Assembly: GCA_016937725.1 (NCBI GenBank)
Contig: JAFGVZ010000063.1
Span: 1-8,038 of the forward strand
Origin: Paracoccaceae bacterium
Lineage (GTDB): Bacteria > Pseudomonadota > Alphaproteobacteria > Rhodobacterales > Rhodobacteraceae
DNA: 8,038 nucleotides
Reading direction: 5' to 3'
Shown: positions 7,043 through 8,038 of the stretch, in pieces
Layout: every line of letters begins with the position of its first letter
Position numbering within the stretch: position 1 is the first letter of the stretch
Program-made: the position numbers and the translations under genes
The notes under the pieces: generated by a model
The model's database searches: none
Seen by the model: only the letters and a program-made list of their open reading frames with translations
Told to the model about the DNA's origin: nothing

Positions 7043-7711
7043 TTGCCCCCGATTTTCCAAACACAGTCTGGCGTCACGCTGGCAGGCGGCGCCGGATTCG
7101 ACCTGCCGACGCTGAAAGAAGCCTTGGCGCTGGCCCCGGATCTGTTGGCCGCCGATGGTGGCGCGAACCATCTGGACGATTTTGGCCATGCTCCGCTGGC
7201 GGTGATCGGGGATCTTGATTCGATCCGACCCGCGTTGCGCGAAAGGCTGGGGGCGCGGGTGCACCATATTCCCGAACAAGACAGCACCGATCTGGACAAA
7301 TGCCTGCGGTCGGTGGATGCGCCCTTCGTGCTGTGCGTGGGGTTTCTTGGCGCACGGCTGGACCATACGGTATCTGCGATGACGGCATTGGTGCGCCATG
7401 GTCGCGCGCGGGCGCTGTTGATCGGGCCGGAAGATATCTGCCTGCTTGCCCCGCCGGAACTACACTTGCCCTTGGCCAAAGGCGCGCGGGTGTCGTTGTT
7501 TCCGATGGGGCCTGTCACGGGCCAGTCCAGCGGGCTGGAATGGCCGATTGACGGGATCGCGTTTTCGCCGGACCACCGCATCGGCACACTCAACCGCATG
7601 GCGGGTGCGGAACTGCGCCTGAGTGTCAGCGCACCGCGCATGCTTTTGATGTTGGAGCGTGCGACCCTCGGGCTGGTGTTGCCCGCGCTTCTCAGGGCAC
7701 CCGATTGGTAA
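7043..7711 (+). CDS. Thiamine pyrophosphokinase
   Basis: The product is 222 residues. The enzyme transfers pyrophosphate from ATP to thiamine to give thiamine diphosphate, used to salvage thiamine in the cytosol. Seen directly: AADGGANH (36-43), GDLDSI (56-61) with acidic metal ligands, EQDSTDLDKCL (78-88) with the typical DSTDxxKxL motif, and LGARLDHT (102-109), all in family order. A C-terminal beta-rich thiamine-binding domain follows (about 135-222), including GIAFSPDHRIGTLNRMAG. The start is unusual: the frame has a stop at 7001-7003 and no ATG before the conserved part, so TTG at 7043-7045 is the best start, with AAAGG (7031-7035) seven bases upstream. It is divergent from the large acidic protein gene. 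Its stop is only 55 bases before the B12 riboswitch, with no convincing terminator between. The family symbol varies (thiN or tenpin-like names), so none is assigned. Confidence 0.94.
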   Translation: MPPIFQTQSGVTLAGGAGFDLPTLKEALALAPDLLAADGGANHLDDFGHAPLAVIGDLDSIRPALRERLGARVHHIPEQDSTDLDKCLRSVDAPFVLCVGFLGARLDHTVSAMTALVRHGRARALLIGPEDICLLAPPELHLPLAKGARVSLFPMGPVTGQSSGLEWPIDGIAFSPDHRIGTLNRMAGAELRLSVSAPRMLLMLERATLGLVLPALLRAPDW

Positions 7712-7766
7712 ATCCAGAAAATCTGTTGCGTCGACTCGGTGAAGCGCCTAAAGCCAAGGAAGCTTT

Positions 7767-7941
7767 GGTCCGGGGGTGCGAACCTTCGGTTAAAATGGGA
7801 ACGTGGTGCGCGGCCAGATCGGCCACTAGTCCACGACTGCCCCCGCAACTGTAAGCGGCGAGCGATGTCGGCATATGCCACTGTGGTGCAAACCACGGGA
7901 AGGCCCGGCAAAGCGACGACCCGCAAGTCAGGAGACCTGCC
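7767..7941 (+). ncRNA. Adenosylcobalamin (B12) riboswitch
   Basis: The cobalamin riboswitch core is present in order: GGTC (7767-7770), able to form P1 with GACC (7934-7937); a small AACC/GGTT hairpin (7781-7790) running into TTAAAATGGGAAC (7790-7802); GCCCCCGCAACTGTAAGCGG (7839-7858); CCACTG (7878-7883) followed by a GTGGT-GCAA-ACCAC hairpin (7883-7896); GGGAAGGC (7897-7904); and the B12 box GCAAGTCAGGAGACCTGCC (7923-7941). It senses adenosylcobalamin in the nascent transcript and normally lowers expression of B12 synthesis, cobalt-uptake or B12-uptake genes. It is oriented rightward, so its target lies beyond the window edge; thiamine pyrophosphokinase lies upstream and is not its target. 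A weak promoter candidate (TTGCGT at 7726, 17 bases before TAAAGC) precedes it. Confidence 0.95.
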
Positions 7942-7971
7942 AAAGTGTTCACCCTATCCCGGCGCGGGCGG

Positions 7972-7999
7972 CGCTGCGGGTAACGGTTTTACCGTAGCG
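7972..7999 (+). promoter_or_regulatory. Hairpin after the B12 box, probable expression platform
   Basis: Thirty bases past the B12 box, 7972-7983 (CGCTGCGGGTAA) pairs with 7989-7999 (TTACCGTAGCG). This gives 11 pairs, one of them G-U, with a bulged G at 7980 and a 5-base loop. No T-run follows, so it is not a terminator by itself. It could be an anti-terminator, an anti-antiterminator or just leader structure. The 97 bases after the riboswitch contain no start codon with a good ribosome site; GTG at 8000-8002 opens a frame to the window edge but has no supporting evidence. Confidence 0.4.
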
Positions 8000-8011
8000 G
8001 TGGCATCTTTC

Positions 8012-8038
8012 GCCGTCTGCGGTGCGTGCTGCACCTGC
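8012..8038 (+). terminator. Possible left half of a riboswitch-controlled terminator (cut by edge)
   Basis: At the window edge, GC-GGTGC (8019-8025) pairs with GCACC-T-GC (8031-8038) around a 5-base loop, with T8036 bulged. The preceding GCCGTCT (8012-8018) would extend the stem if the next bases are AGACGGC. A T-run after that would make it an intrinsic terminator, the usual output of many B12 riboswitches. Only the short stem is seen; the rest is inference because the sequence stops here. Confidence 0.25.

Noticed and set aside
7751..7770. AAAGC/GCTTT hairpin after the thiamine pyrophosphokinase gene as a terminator
   Set aside because: The stem has only 5 weak pairs and no T-run follows; it also runs into the P1 arm of the riboswitch.
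6922..7926. 334-codon minus-strand open frame across the thiamine pyrophosphokinase gene and the riboswitch
   Set aside because: It is antisense to a well-supported gene and a structured RNA. Its lysine-rich C-terminal end (IIKKPKFKHVIALLIRDLQEM) looks protein-like but reflects the AT-richer spacer; nothing else supports a gene.

Overview
The window looks like a housekeeping stretch of an alphaproteobacterial chromosome, most likely from the Rhodobacterales (Rhodobacter/Roseobacter relatives). This rests on the high-GC codon use, the secG/pyrG neighbourhood, a small two-helix protein that resembles the alphaproteobacterial DUF2842 family, the Pro/Ala-rich tail on SecG, and the general flavour of the proteins. 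The genus cannot be fixed from the sequence alone. I see no mobile element, CRISPR array, tRNA or rRNA.

Layout: (1) Positions 1-2961 are a leftward run: secG, pyrG (CTP synthase), a RidA/YjgF-family gene and the start of a glycerophosphodiester phosphodiesterase that leaves the window on the left. The last two overlap and are probably translationally coupled. The pyrG leader can fold into a long hairpin that captures its own Shine-Dalgarno sequence. (2) Positions 2962-3114 are a divergent promoter region holding two abutting hairpins. (3) Positions 3115-4634 are a rightward pair, purA and a DUF2842-like membrane protein gene, joined by a one-base overlap. A symmetric, apparently bidirectional terminator at 4640-4677 closes the pair. 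(4) Positions 4690-6906 are a leftward gene for a 738-residue protein of unknown function, with conserved-looking ends and a very acidic middle. (5) Positions 6907-7042 are an AT-richer divergent spacer. (6) Positions 7043-7711 encode a thiamine pyrophosphokinase, read rightward. (7) Positions 7767-7941 are a clear adenosylcobalamin (B12) riboswitch, followed by a probable expression platform that runs to the window edge. The gene it controls lies beyond the edge.

Functionally, the window brings together nucleotide synthesis (CTP from UTP; the first AMP-specific step from IMP), cofactor metabolism (thiamine diphosphate and B12 control), protein export (SecG), metabolite damage control (RidA) and lipid-headgroup phosphodiester breakdown. 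The genes do not form one pathway. The least explained parts are the 738-residue protein, the pyrG leader hairpin, the purA/secG tandem hairpins and the B12-controlled unit cut by the right edge.
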